The notes below the pieces were generated by a model that was given only the letters and a program-made list of their open reading frames with translations, searched no databases and was not told the origin of the DNA. Below, piece by piece: positions 24,786 through 33,671 of a stretch of DNA of 64,000 bases (position 1 is its first letter; each line of letters begins with the position of its first letter). This DNA is from Donghicola sp041224595 (lineage in GTDB: Bacteria > Pseudomonadota > Alphaproteobacteria > Rhodobacterales > Rhodobacteraceae), in the NCBI RefSeq assembly GCF_041224595.1, contig NZ_JBGFGN010000154.1:1-64000 (forward strand). The letters are read 5' to 3'. The translations under genes and the position numbers were made by a program.

Positions 24786-25625
24786 TTATAGCGTCCGTAG
24801 GTTTCCGTCTGCGTCTACAACGGTGATCTTGTGCAGGTTCGCTTGCCGTTTCAGGGCACGCAGGGCGGTCAGGGGCATCATGCAGGCCGCTGTCGATAGG
24901 GCATCGGCCATGGCCGCGCTGTCTGCGGTGATGCTGACGGTGGACCACAGCGGGTACTCGCCATTCGGGCCTGTGATGTGGGGGGCGCCGTTGATCAGAG
25001 TGGCCGAGGGGCTCGAGGTCGCAACGGCGGTGCCTGTCAGGCTGGTCTGCCCGACAATGCCTTGGACTGGGTCAGAGATCCCCAGATGGAATGGGCCAGA
25101 GAGCGCCGCATATTCCCCGATGTTGATCAGGGCTTTATCCGCGCCCGCCGCCAGCAGGTCCGCGCGGATCAGGTCGGTGGCATGGCCTTGGGCGATGCCA
25201 TTCAGGGTCAGGCTTTGGCCCGCGCCAAGGGTCAGATGGCGTCCGTTCCGCGTGGTGTGCTGCCAGCCTGTCCTTGCTTGTGGGTTGGTCCAACGGGTCT
25301 GGATCGTCGTGTCAAAGAGGCCGTCTGTCAGGCTGTGCGCCTGATCACACAGGTCAATCAGATGCGCGAAATCGGGGGACATCTCGGCCGAGCCCCGTTC
25401 ATTCAGGTGCGTCAGGTCAGAAGACTCATACAGCGAAAAGGTCTGCTCGATCTGGCGCAATCTGCGCGGGATGGCGGACAACATCGGTCCCGTCTGTTCT
25501 GGTGGGCCATAAAGCGTCACGCTGACCTCTGCTCCAAGCGCGATACCGGACCACGTATCCGCACGGGCCAGAGCGGGCGCACAGGCAAACGCAGCAGAAA
25601 GCGTCAGGAAACGGCGACGGTTCAT
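24786..25625 (-). CDS. apbE: FAD:protein FMN transferase ApbE
   Basis: A periplasmic enzyme of 279 residues that attaches FMN covalently to a Thr of target flavoproteins. It has a twin-arginine-type signal (NRRRFLTLSAAFACAPALA), the family segment GAEVSVTLYG, INIGEYAALSGP in the FAD-binding part, and a C-terminal WSTVSITADSAAMADALST with the Mg/FAD Asp. Its start overlaps the NosR-like gene stop by four bases (ATGA), so the two are translationally coupled. The NosR-like protein has an FMN-binding domain with the expected acceptor motif, making it the obvious substrate. Confidence 0.92.
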   Translation of the reverse strand: MNRRRFLTLSAAFACAPALARADTWSGIALGAEVSVTLYGPPEQTGPMLSAIPRRLRQIEQTFSLYESSDLTHLNERGSAEMSPDFAHLIDLCDQAHSLTDGLFDTTIQTRWTNPQARTGWQHTTRNGRHLTLGAGQSLTLNGIAQGHATDLIRADLLAAGADKALINIGEYAALSGPFHLGISDPVQGIVGQTSLTGTAVATSSPSATLINGAPHITGPNGEYPLWSTVSITADSAAMADALSTAACMMPLTALRALKRQANLHKITVVDADGNLRTL

Positions 25626-27715
25626 TCGGCGGCCTCCGGTTGTGGGCGGCGATTTTGCGACTTTGCGGCGAGGATCAGGGGCACGCATTGCTTTGGGTCG
25701 TCATGGATGGTCACGCAATCAAGGCACTGGAAGCATTCGGAGTACTGGATTTCTCCGGTCTTCTTGATGGCGCCGTAATTGCATTTCACACGGCACAGCT
25801 GGCAGGGCGATCCGCAGTCTTCGCGGCGAGGAATCCAGCGGCGGAGGCGCAGGACGCCGCCGATCGCCATCAGCGCACCGAGCGGACAGAGATAACGGCA
25901 GAACCCTTTGAACACGAACAGGCCAAGCACCAGCCAAATCGCGGCATAGGCCACGTAGTACCATTCGCGGATGAAAAACGTGGTGATCGCGGTTTTGAAT
26001 GGCTCGATCTCGGCGGCTTTGTCCATATGGGCGGGGGCAAAGATGGTGACTGCGACCAATCCGGCCAAGGCGATGTATTTCACCGACTTCAGGCGCTGGT
26101 CCCATGTGGCGCTGACGGTGATCTGGGGCAGGCGCAGCAACCGACCGATTTGGTGGGCAAACTCCTGCAGTGCACCAAACGGGCAGAGCCAGCCACAGAA
26201 AAGCCCGCGCCCCCACAGGACGAAACCGACAATCGCGGCAACCCACACAGCAAGGCCAAACGGGTCATACAGCAGGAACGCATAGGATCCGCCTGCCAAC
26301 GCCGTTTGCAGCGTGGCGAGGGGCGTGACGATGCTCAGTTGTCCTTGGCCCCACCATCCGACAAAGCCCAGAACGCCAGCCAGAACGGCTAGTCGGATTG
26401 GGGTAAATAGCTTGCGGGCGGCCAGCCACGATTGGCCGACCAAGAGCGCTGGGATCAGTGCGGCCATCGCGATGCCCAGGACAATCAGGTCGGTCTGGCG
26501 GCTGCGGATAGCTTCCTCGAACGGGGACAGACGGCGGACTTCGGCGGGGCGGGTATAGAACCGCTCGGGGCTTGATAGGGTCGCGTCCAAAGAGACCGAG
26601 CCCGTTTCCGGCTGGAACATGCCGTGCTGTCGTTGCGCCTGAATAGAGAGCAGCCAGTCGCGGGTTGGATCAAAGCCGAGACGGCGGTCGGTGCGCAAGA
26701 TCATGGCAGTGCCGTCGTGCAGGGCGTCCGGCGCATCATCGGCCAAAGTCACAAAGATGTCCGCGTCGCGCATCGCCACGGGCAGGCCATCTTGGTGCAC
26801 TGCGATCAGATCGGGCGAGGTGTTGCGCACGAAGTCTTCGGTCACCAGCCCGTGGCGGGCAGTCTCGACCATCAGGATCGGTGCGTCAGATGTCGAGATC
26901 GACAGGAAATACTGGAGTTCCTCGTAGGTATCCTCGTCCAAGACAGCACGGGCAATCGAGGGCGGCCCCAGATCGGCGACCCACAGGTCCAGATACAGGG
27001 CTTCGGGATCGTCCAGAGCCTCTGGGTCGTCATCCTGCCAGATCGTCCCCTCGAACAACTGTTGAACTTCGGCGTTGGTATAGGTGACGCGGTGGATCAG
27101 GTCTTGGTCTACGAGATCCTGCCAAGTCAGAGGCTCGTCAATCGACAGATCGGGCAGGGTAGGAGGACCCGCCGAGATGCCTTGCATCTTTTCGCGGGCG
27201 ACCTGCAGGGCGGCGGCCAAAATGCTTTCGTGGGCAATCCGGACCGACGCGGTGGCTTTGGTCACGCCATCCAGATAGACCAGCTGCCCGCCATCGCCTC
27301 CTGCACCATATGGGGTGCCTACGACCATGTTGTCAGAAATTGAGAGCCCTCGATATTGCTCTAGGAATTGACGGAAAGGTGCCTCTCCCAGACCAGAGAC
27401 AAAGATCGGCTCGTTATGCTCGATCAGTTTGACGTCCATGAAGCGCCCGTTGAGGTCCAGCACCACCAGTATATTGATCGGCGCGCCGGAGAAGCCGGGC
27501 AAAGGGGCCATGACCGAGGTTTCAAAGACATAGCCTGTCTCGGCTCCGCCAGAGTTCAGCAGTTGCCAGACGCCCTTGTCATTCAGCGCCTCGCCCAAGG
27601 ACATGGGCGGGACGATAAAGTCTTCGATGCGCTCGCGGGGCAAGCCCTCGGCGCTGGCGCAATGCGCAATGAACAGCCACGCAAGCGCGGCCATGACTCT
27701 CCGTAGAACTCCCAT
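25622..27715 (-). CDS. NosR/NirI-like membrane flavo-iron-sulphur protein
   Basis: A protein of 697 residues with a signal peptide (cleavage near ASAE), a periplasmic FMN-binding domain (about 75-175) with probable flavinylated Thr-155 in DGVTKATAS, a further periplasmic region, then several membrane helices. The polyferredoxin motifs CGWLCPFGAL and CRYLCPLGAL are followed by C-terminal [4Fe-4S]-type cysteines in CGSPCQLCRVKC and CFQCLDC. This is the NosR/NirI domain order, moving electrons between the quinone pool or cytoplasm and the periplasm. No nosZ, nosDFYL or nir gene is in the window, so the role is probably not N2O reduction. The start at 27715 (MGVLRR) is preferred; 27694 is possible. 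The first gene of a minus-strand pair with apbE. Confidence 0.88.
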   Translation of the reverse strand: MGVLRRVMAALAWLFIAHCASAEGLPRERIEDFIVPPMSLGEALNDKGVWQLLNSGGAETGYVFETSVMAPLPGFSGAPINILVVLDLNGRFMDVKLIEHNEPIFVSGLGEAPFRQFLEQYRGLSISDNMVVGTPYGAGGDGGQLVYLDGVTKATASVRIAHESILAAALQVAREKMQGISAGPPTLPDLSIDEPLTWQDLVDQDLIHRVTYTNAEVQQLFEGTIWQDDDPEALDDPEALYLDLWVADLGPPSIARAVLDEDTYEELQYFLSISTSDAPILMVETARHGLVTEDFVRNTSPDLIAVHQDGLPVAMRDADIFVTLADDAPDALHDGTAMILRTDRRLGFDPTRDWLLSIQAQRQHGMFQPETGSVSLDATLSSPERFYTRPAEVRRLSPFEEAIRSRQTDLIVLGIAMAALIPALLVGQSWLAARKLFTPIRLAVLAGVLGFVGWWGQGQLSIVTPLATLQTALAGGSYAFLLYDPFGLAVWVAAIVGFVLWGRGLFCGWLCPFGALQEFAHQIGRLLRLPQITVSATWDQRLKSVKYIALAGLVAVTIFAPAHMDKAAEIEPFKTAITTFFIREWYYVAYAAIWLVLGLFVFKGFCRYLCPLGALMAIGGVLRLRRWIPRREDCGSPCQLCRVKCNYGAIKKTGEIQYSECFQCLDCVTIHDDPKQCVPLILAAKSQNRRPQPEAAE

Positions 27716-27753
27716 AAAGTGCAGGTTAAGCACTGATCTTTTTGATGCCCTAT

Positions 27754-27767
27754 GCGACCTTGGTCGC
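27754..27767. promoter_or_regulatory. palindrome in divergent promoter region
   Basis: The perfect inverted repeat GCGACC-TT-GGTCGC lies between the NosR-like gene (minus) and the ABC permease gene (plus). Its GACC/GGTC core, read on the other strand as GACCAAGGTC, resembles the CCAAGGTC boxes at 21009 and 21053. Confidence 0.45.
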
Positions 27768-27824
27768 GGGACAGGATGTGGTAGGCTTCGACTAGGCTGA
27801 CTGCCAAACGGGAGGAGAAACCGG

Positions 27825-28571
27825 ATGGGGAAATCTGGCATCACAGCAATCTCGCTGATGGCGCTTCTTGGCGTGTGGGTGATGGCGGCGTCTCTGACGG
27901 CTGACCCGATGGTTTTGCCATATCCGTCCGAAGTTCTATCCGTCATCGCGGAACATGCCTCTAACGGGAAGCTCTGGTTCCATATGGGAGCGACCCTGCA
28001 ACGCGTGTTGATGGCCTTTGCTTTGGCGATGGTCGGAGGCGGTTTGCTGGGCTTGGTCTTGGGACAGTCAGAGAGGCTGAACCTGTGGCTTGATCCTTGG
28101 GTGACGGTTCTTCTGAACGTGCCTGCTCTGGTCATCATTGTGCTGTGCTACTTGTGGATTGGCCTGAATGAGGTCGCTGCAATCTTTGCGGTGGCCCTGA
28201 ACAAGTTCGCGATGGTCACCGTGACGATCCGCGAGGGGGTGCGTGCCTTGGACAAGGGCGTGGGGGAAATGGCGCAAATCTACCGGATGCCTTTGCACGC
28301 GCGGTTGCGCCATGTGATCTGGCCGCAGCTTGGACCTTTTGTGGCAGCATCGACCCGTAACGGGCTGGCAGTTATATGGAAAATCGTTTTGGTGGTCGAG
28401 TTTTTGGGGCGTTCCAACGGCGTTGGTTTTCAAATCCACCTCTATTTCCAGCTTTTCGATACGGCGACCGTGCTGGCCTATGCCCTGAGTTTTACCGCGC
28501 TGATGTTGGTGATCGAATACGCTCTCGTTCAGCGTTGGGAGCGCTCTGCCACGGCGTGGAGACGGGCCTAG
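27825..28571 (+). CDS. ABC transporter permease, SsuC/TauC-like
   Basis: An inner-membrane permease of 248 residues with about six helices and the EAA loop region EMAQIYRMPLHARLRHVIWP, as in the NitT/TauT/SsuC group. The ATG at 27825 follows GGAGGAG. No binding protein or ATPase of this type is adjacent, but both occur at 17060-18698, with no permease of their own. The three together would make one importer, split by about 9 kb of methanol-oxidation genes. Its upstream neighbour is the divergent NosR-like gene; the next gene downstream, cydD, belongs to another system. Confidence 0.88.
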   Translation: MGKSGITAISLMALLGVWVMAASLTADPMVLPYPSEVLSVIAEHASNGKLWFHMGATLQRVLMAFALAMVGGGLLGLVLGQSERLNLWLDPWVTVLLNVPALVIIVLCYLWIGLNEVAAIFAVALNKFAMVTVTIREGVRALDKGVGEMAQIYRMPLHARLRHVIWPQLGPFVAASTRNGLAVIWKIVLVVEFLGRSNGVGFQIHLYFQLFDTATVLAYALSFTALMLVIEYALVQRWERSATAWRRA

Positions 28572-28630
28572 TGCGGTATGTCGCATATGTGCGGCTTGTT
28601 CTTGGCCGATGGGCAAGATAGCTGAACAGA

Positions 28631-30283
28631 ATGAACATCTTCGACACAGCAAAACAGATTGCTGCCCCGCAAGACCGACCCGCAGAAACGGTTCTGGTCG
28701 CCGCAGCTTTGGTCTGGATTGGACAGGCCGCTCTGATTGCCACAGTCGTGGCACGGGGCGTGGCTGAATCGCTTGAACCGGAGTTTGTCGCGGTAGCGGC
28801 GGCTGCACTTCTGGCGCTGGGCCTGTTGCGTGCCGGAGCAGAGCGATGGGCGAGTGCTCGCCTGACGGATTTGGCCGAGCGGCACGTGGGAACTCTGCGC
28901 GATGCGATCATAGAGCAAGAGTTGACCCGACGCGCCAGTGACGCCCCAGCATCGCTGGCAAGTCTAGTTTCGGAAAAGCTAGAGATGTTGCGCCCCGCTA
29001 TCCTGCGTTACGGACCTGCGCGAAAGCGGGCGATGGTGGTTCCATTGGTCTTGCTTGTGATTGCGTTCTCACAGTCTTGGGTGGCTGGCGCGATCCTTTT
29101 GGTCGCGGGGCCACTTATCCCCGTTTTCTCTGCTTTGGTTGGCATGGCGGCACAGCAGGCCAGCGCGCGCCAATTGGATCAGATGTCGACCATTGGTGCG
29201 CTGCTGTCCGAGCGGATCGGTGCCCTGATCGACATCCGTCTTTTGGGCGCGGAAAGCACTGTGCTGAAGGATTTCCACGAAGCCGCCGATGATCTGAAAA
29301 GCCGCACCATGGCTGTTCTGCGGATCGCATTCCTGACCTCGACCGCGCTAGAGTTGTTTGCTGCGCTCGGTGTGGCCATGATGGCGGTCTATGTCGGGTT
29401 CTCGCTCTTGGGCCAGCTGCAGTTCGGCACCTATGGCGCACCATTGTCTGTTTGGTCCGGCGTGTTCCTGCTGCTCCTTGCTCCGGAGTTTTTTGCACCG
29501 CTGCGGGATCTGTCGGCGGCTTGGCATGATCGTGCTGCCGCTCTGGCCGTGGCAGCCGAGGTTGTGGCCTGGAATGACGCCGATGCAGAGCATGTGCTTG
29601 GCGGGCAGGGAAATGCGGTCAAGCTGCACGATAAGGCGTCGATCGCGATCCACGCCCTCGCGCTGCGTGTCGGCGAGAGCATTATTCGCTACCCTGATGT
29701 GACGGTCGAGGCAGGGCAGGCGCTGGCGATTTCTGGTGGCAGCGGCGCGGGCAAGACGACCTTGCTCTCTGCGATTGCGGGTCTGATCCCCGCGCACACT
29801 GGGGATATCCGAGTTGCTGGGATCGTGCTCGCAGAGGAAACTGCACAGAGCTGGCGCACGCGACTTGGCTGGATGCCGCAATCCCCTCATTTCGTGAAAG
29901 CCTCGGTACTGGCAAATGTGAAACTCGCAGCGCCAGAGGCCGACACCGCGCAGGTCGAGGCCGCGCTCAAATCCGCAGGTATCCTAGAGCAGATTCGTCG
30001 GTTGCCCCATGGCACGAACGAGATGCTTGGGGAAACAGGCGCTGGGCTGTCTGGAGGCGAAGCGCGGCGCCTTACCTTGGCGCGGGCATTGTTGGCAGGG
30101 GCTGATGTGCTTCTGGTGGATGAACCCACGGCTGACTTGGACGAAGAAACAGCAGCGGCTGTGCGTCGGACGCTGCTGGACCTTCGTGCGCAAGGCAAGC
30201 TCTTGGTGATCGCTACCCATGATCCTGCGCTTATGACGGCCTGCGATCTGCAAATCTCGCCGGACCCCAAGGAGGCCTGCTGA
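28631..30283 (+). CDS. cydD: CydD, ABC exporter half for cytochrome bd assembly
   Basis: An inner-membrane half-transporter of 550 residues, exporting thiols (glutathione/cysteine) to the periplasm, needed for cytochrome bd and c maturation. The N-terminal six-helix membrane domain is followed by the ATPase with Walker A SGGSGAGKTTLLSAIAG, signature GLSGGEARRLTLARAL and Walker B VLLVDEPTADLD. Its stop overlaps the cydC start (TGATG). Order cydD-cydC-cydA-cydB-cydX in one direction supports a single functional unit. A gap of 59 bases separates it from the permease gene upstream, with no clear terminator. Confidence 0.93.
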   Translation: MNIFDTAKQIAAPQDRPAETVLVAAALVWIGQAALIATVVARGVAESLEPEFVAVAAAALLALGLLRAGAERWASARLTDLAERHVGTLRDAIIEQELTRRASDAPASLASLVSEKLEMLRPAILRYGPARKRAMVVPLVLLVIAFSQSWVAGAILLVAGPLIPVFSALVGMAAQQASARQLDQMSTIGALLSERIGALIDIRLLGAESTVLKDFHEAADDLKSRTMAVLRIAFLTSTALELFAALGVAMMAVYVGFSLLGQLQFGTYGAPLSVWSGVFLLLLAPEFFAPLRDLSAAWHDRAAALAVAAEVVAWNDADAEHVLGGQGNAVKLHDKASIAIHALALRVGESIIRYPDVTVEAGQALAISGGSGAGKTTLLSAIAGLIPAHTGDIRVAGIVLAEETAQSWRTRLGWMPQSPHFVKASVLANVKLAAPEADTAQVEAALKSAGILEQIRRLPHGTNEMLGETGAGLSGGEARRLTLARALLAGADVLLVDEPTADLDEETAAAVRRTLLDLRAQGKLLVIATHDPALMTACDLQISPDPKEAC

Positions 30284-31917
30284 TGACCTCTTTGAAACGA
30301 GTGCTTGGTATATGCCTGCAATCCGCCAGAGGCGCGATCTGGCGGGGCGGTGCCCTGTCGATACTGGTGCTTTTGGCCGGAGTTGGGCTGTTGGCGCTGT
30401 CGGGCTGGTTCATCGCCGCGGCCGCAGCGGCGGGTCTGGCGGGGACCGGCTTGGTCTTTGACGTCTTCAAGCCTAGCGCGGGTGTGCGAGCCCTTGCCCT
30501 TGGGCGGACGGCGTCGCGCTACGGCGAACGGCTCCTGACCCATGACGCAACGCTCAAGGCGCTCGTCACGTTGCGCCTGCGCTTGCTGCAGGGGCTCATG
30601 GCACAGCCCTTGCGCCGTTTGGAACGTGCGCGGGCCGCCGCTGCTTTGAACCGCATGATTGCAGACGTGGATGCTTTGGACGGGGTGACGCTGCGCCTGT
30701 TCCTGCCTGCGGTCGCCGGGGCGATAACATTAGTGCTGTCCGTTTTGGGACTGGGCTTGTTCGCGGGCTGGAGCCTCGCCGCTTGGGTCGGAGCGCTATA
30801 TGGCTTGGGAAGTCTGATCATCGGGAGGCGGTTTGGCCCCGAAGCGTTGCCCGCTGCCCGCCGTGCCGAGCGTGCGTTGCAGGCCGTTAGGGCGCGGTCC
30901 AATGACGCCTTTGCTGCGCGCGCGGACCTGACCGTTTACAACGCAATCGATGGCCAGATTTCCTTGATCGGCCGTGCATCCTTGGCCTTGGGCCAAGCGC
31001 GTATGCGCCGCGACTCAGTCGAGCGTGCCGCCCAATTCTGGGTGACCGTTATGGTGCAAACAACTGTCGCCGGCGCGATGCTTCTTGGTTTTTCGTCGGT
31101 CAGCAACGGGGATCTGTCCACGCCGCTTGCGACGCTTGGGGTGCTGGCATCCTTGGCCTTGTCCGAGACTGTGATGCCCTTGGCGCGTGGGATTTCAGAG
31201 TTCGGACGCATCGCGGATTCGGCAAGACGCGTGATGGATGACATCCCAGAGCACCAGATCGACCCGAGCCAGAAGGTTCAGGCCAAGCCGATGATCGTTC
31301 CCCCGCTAGACCTGCGCCGTATCCGGATCGAACCATTGGTCGACACGTTGTCCCTAACCGTCGAGGCCGGAGAGATGGTGCTGCTGGCGGGGCCGTCCGG
31401 CGTTGGAAAAACCACTGTTCTGAACGTGATTGCGGGCCTTTTGCCAGCCAATGGCGGAGAGGTCTGTATCGGCGGGCATCCTCTGAATGACTACAGCGAA
31501 GAGGATTTTCGCGGCCGTCTGGGCTATCTGCCCCAGCGGGCCACAGTGATGGACGGAACTTTGATGGACAGCCTGCGTCTTGGGGCTGCGGATCTGTCCG
31601 AGAGCGAGGCTTGGGAGGTTCTCGAGGCGGTCGAGCTAACCCGTTTCGCACAGGAGCGCGATGGCTTGCAGACCCGTCTAGGATCGCGCGGCACTGCCCT
31701 CTCTGGCGGAGAGCGGCGCCGTGTCGCACTGGCGCGCCTGATCGCGGGTCGACCGCCTGTGATCCTGCTCGACGAGCCTACCGAAGGACTGGACGAAGCA
31801 ACGGCAACTGCGGTTTTACGAGGTATTCGCAATTACTTACCGCAGTCAGCTATCTTGATTTCGAGCCACCGCTTTTGCGATCGTGCGCTTGCAAATCGCG
31901 TCATCACTTTGCGATGA
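30283..31917 (+). CDS. cydC: CydC, ABC exporter half for cytochrome bd assembly
   Basis: The partner half-transporter of CydD, 544 residues. The membrane domain carries ALSGWFIAAAAAAGLAGTG and VRALALGRTASRYGERL, a CydC-typical segment. The ATPase has Walker A GPSGVGKTTVLNVIAG, signature ALSGGERRRVALARLI and Walker B VILLDEPTEGLD. Translation is probably coupled to cydD through the TGATG overlap. The following 138 bases hold the FNR-type box and promoter of cydA, so cydDC and cydABX may be separately controlled. Confidence 0.93.
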   Translation: MTSLKRVLGICLQSARGAIWRGGALSILVLLAGVGLLALSGWFIAAAAAAGLAGTGLVFDVFKPSAGVRALALGRTASRYGERLLTHDATLKALVTLRLRLLQGLMAQPLRRLERARAAAALNRMIADVDALDGVTLRLFLPAVAGAITLVLSVLGLGLFAGWSLAAWVGALYGLGSLIIGRRFGPEALPAARRAERALQAVRARSNDAFAARADLTVYNAIDGQISLIGRASLALGQARMRRDSVERAAQFWVTVMVQTTVAGAMLLGFSSVSNGDLSTPLATLGVLASLALSETVMPLARGISEFGRIADSARRVMDDIPEHQIDPSQKVQAKPMIVPPLDLRRIRIEPLVDTLSLTVEAGEMVLLAGPSGVGKTTVLNVIAGLLPANGGEVCIGGHPLNDYSEEDFRGRLGYLPQRATVMDGTLMDSLRLGAADLSESEAWEVLEAVELTRFAQERDGLQTRLGSRGTALSGGERRRVALARLIAGRPPVILLDEPTEGLDEATATAVLRGIRNYLPQSAILISSHRFCDRALANRVITLR

Positions 31918-31955
31918 AATACCACATTCTAATTGCTTAATCTTCGATTTAGGTT

Positions 31956-31969
31956 TTGACCCAGATCAA
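31956..31969. promoter_or_regulatory. FNR/FnrL box upstream of cydA
   Basis: TTGAC-CCAG-ATCAA matches the FNR consensus at nine of ten positions. It lies 86 bases before the cydA start. Oxygen control of cytochrome bd by FNR-type regulators is well established in proteobacteria. Confidence 0.75.
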
Positions 31970-32055
31970 GGACCGATGCATTCCGACTATGGGATATGTC
32001 CTCTCATAAATCTTAATCTGCGGGATAGGTTTGCCCGCGTATTCAGGAGCAGACA

Positions 32056-33666
32056 ATGGAACTCGATGTCGTAGAGCTGTCCAGATTGCAGTTTGCAATG
32101 ACGGCGCTCTATCACTTTCTGTTCGTGCCGCTGACGCTGGGTCTTTCGATCCTCGTTGCGATCATGGAGACGGTCTATGTCATGACCGGTCGTCCGATCT
32201 GGCGACAGATGACCAAATTCTGGGGGACTCTCTTCGGGATCAACTTTGTCCTTGGCGTGGCCACGGGCATTACAATGGAGTTCCAGTTCGGCATGAACTG
32301 GGCCTACTACAGCCACTATGTCGGCGACGTGTTCGGCGCGCCCTTGGCGATCGAGGGTCTGATGGCCTTCTTCCTCGAGGCGACGTTTGTGGGCCTGTTT
32401 TTCTTTGGCTGGGACAAGCTGAGCCGCGTCAAGCACCTGATGGTGACTTGGCTGGTGGCGATTGGTTCGAACTTCTCGGCGCTCTGGATCCTGATTGCGA
32501 ACGGTTGGATGCAGCACCCCGTGGGTGCGGAATTCAACCCGATGACCATGCGGATGGAGATGACCAGCTTTTTCGACGTGGTCTTCAATGAGGTCGCGCA
32601 GGCGAAATTCGTACACACCGTTTCTGCGGGGTACGTGACCGCAGCGATGTTCGTGATGGGCGTGTCGGCGTGGTACCTGCTCAAGGGGCGCCACATTGAA
32701 CTGGCCCGCCGCTCAATCACCGTTGCGGCGTCGTTTGGTCTGGCCTCGGCAATCTCGGTCGTCGTTCTGGGGGACGAAAGCGGCTATGACGCCGGCCTGA
32801 ACCAGAAGATGAAGCTGGCCGCGATCGAGGCCATGTGGGAAACCGAAGAGGCACCCGCACCTTTTACGCTGGTGGGTATCCCCAATCAGGAAGCGCGCGA
32901 AACCAAGTACGCCATACACATCCCCTATGTGATGGGCATCATCGGCACCCGTTCGCTGACCGAGGAAATCCCCGGCATCGCGGAACTGGTCGAACAGGCC
33001 GAAGGACAAGTGCGTTCGGGTATCATCGCCTATGACGCGCTGATGACCATCCAAGAGCAGATGCAAGACACGCCCGCAGATGTCCTGGAGACATTCGAGC
33101 AGCATAGCGACGATCTGGGCTACGCCTTCCTGCTGCTGCGCTACGTGGATGACCCGCGCAACGCGACCGAAGAGCAGATCGTTATGGCCGCGAACGACAC
33201 TGTGCCCCATGTGTGGCCGATGTTCTGGGCCTTCCGCATCATGGTCGGTATTGGCATGGCGCTGATCCTGATCAACGGTTACTTCTTTGTCCGTAGTTCG
33301 TTCAAAGGCATGGACTATCCCCGCTGGGCCCTGCGCCTGTCGGTGGCGGCAATCCCGTTGCCTTGGATCGCGGCCGAGATGGGCTGGATCGTGGCCGAGT
33401 ATGGCCGCCAGCCTTGGACCGTGGACGGCATTCTGCCCACCGCGCTGTCTGTCAGCCACCTGAGCGTCACGCAGCTCTTGCTGACCATCGCAGGCTTTGC
33501 GCTGTTCTACACCGTTCTGTTCGTCGTCGAGATGGGCCTGATGATCAAATACATCAAAAAGGGCCCGACGCAGGACGTCGCAGTGACCGACGAATGGATG
33601 ACCAAGCACGAGCACCGCTTGCGCACCCATGATGGCAATGTGCCTGAATTCACACCGGCGGAGTAA
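32056..33666 (+). CDS. cydA: cytochrome bd ubiquinol oxidase subunit I
   Basis: The main subunit of a high-affinity quinol oxidase, binding haems b558, b595 and d. The protein of 536 residues begins MELDVVELSRLQFAMTALYHF, with the haem ligand His in ALYHFLF and the family GRQPW motif in YGRQPWTVDG. A long periplasmic Q-loop lies between roughly residues 255 and 380, as in the E. coli-type enzyme. GWxxxExGRQPW and the Met/His ligands appear intact. It is followed five bases later by cydB. Confidence 0.96.
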   Translation: MELDVVELSRLQFAMTALYHFLFVPLTLGLSILVAIMETVYVMTGRPIWRQMTKFWGTLFGINFVLGVATGITMEFQFGMNWAYYSHYVGDVFGAPLAIEGLMAFFLEATFVGLFFFGWDKLSRVKHLMVTWLVAIGSNFSALWILIANGWMQHPVGAEFNPMTMRMEMTSFFDVVFNEVAQAKFVHTVSAGYVTAAMFVMGVSAWYLLKGRHIELARRSITVAASFGLASAISVVVLGDESGYDAGLNQKMKLAAIEAMWETEEAPAPFTLVGIPNQEARETKYAIHIPYVMGIIGTRSLTEEIPGIAELVEQAEGQVRSGIIAYDALMTIQEQMQDTPADVLETFEQHSDDLGYAFLLLRYVDDPRNATEEQIVMAANDTVPHVWPMFWAFRIMVGIGMALILINGYFFVRSSFKGMDYPRWALRLSVAAIPLPWIAAEMGWIVAEYGRQPWTVDGILPTALSVSHLSVTQLLLTIAGFALFYTVLFVVEMGLMIKYIKKGPTQDVAVTDEWMTKHEHRLRTHDGNVPEFTPAE

Positions 33667-33671
33667 TCGAT

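Noticed and set aside
25622..27715. True nitrous oxide reductase regulator NosR
   Set aside because: Architecture fits, but no other nos gene is in the window, and context is methanol oxidation; the name is kept as NosR-like.
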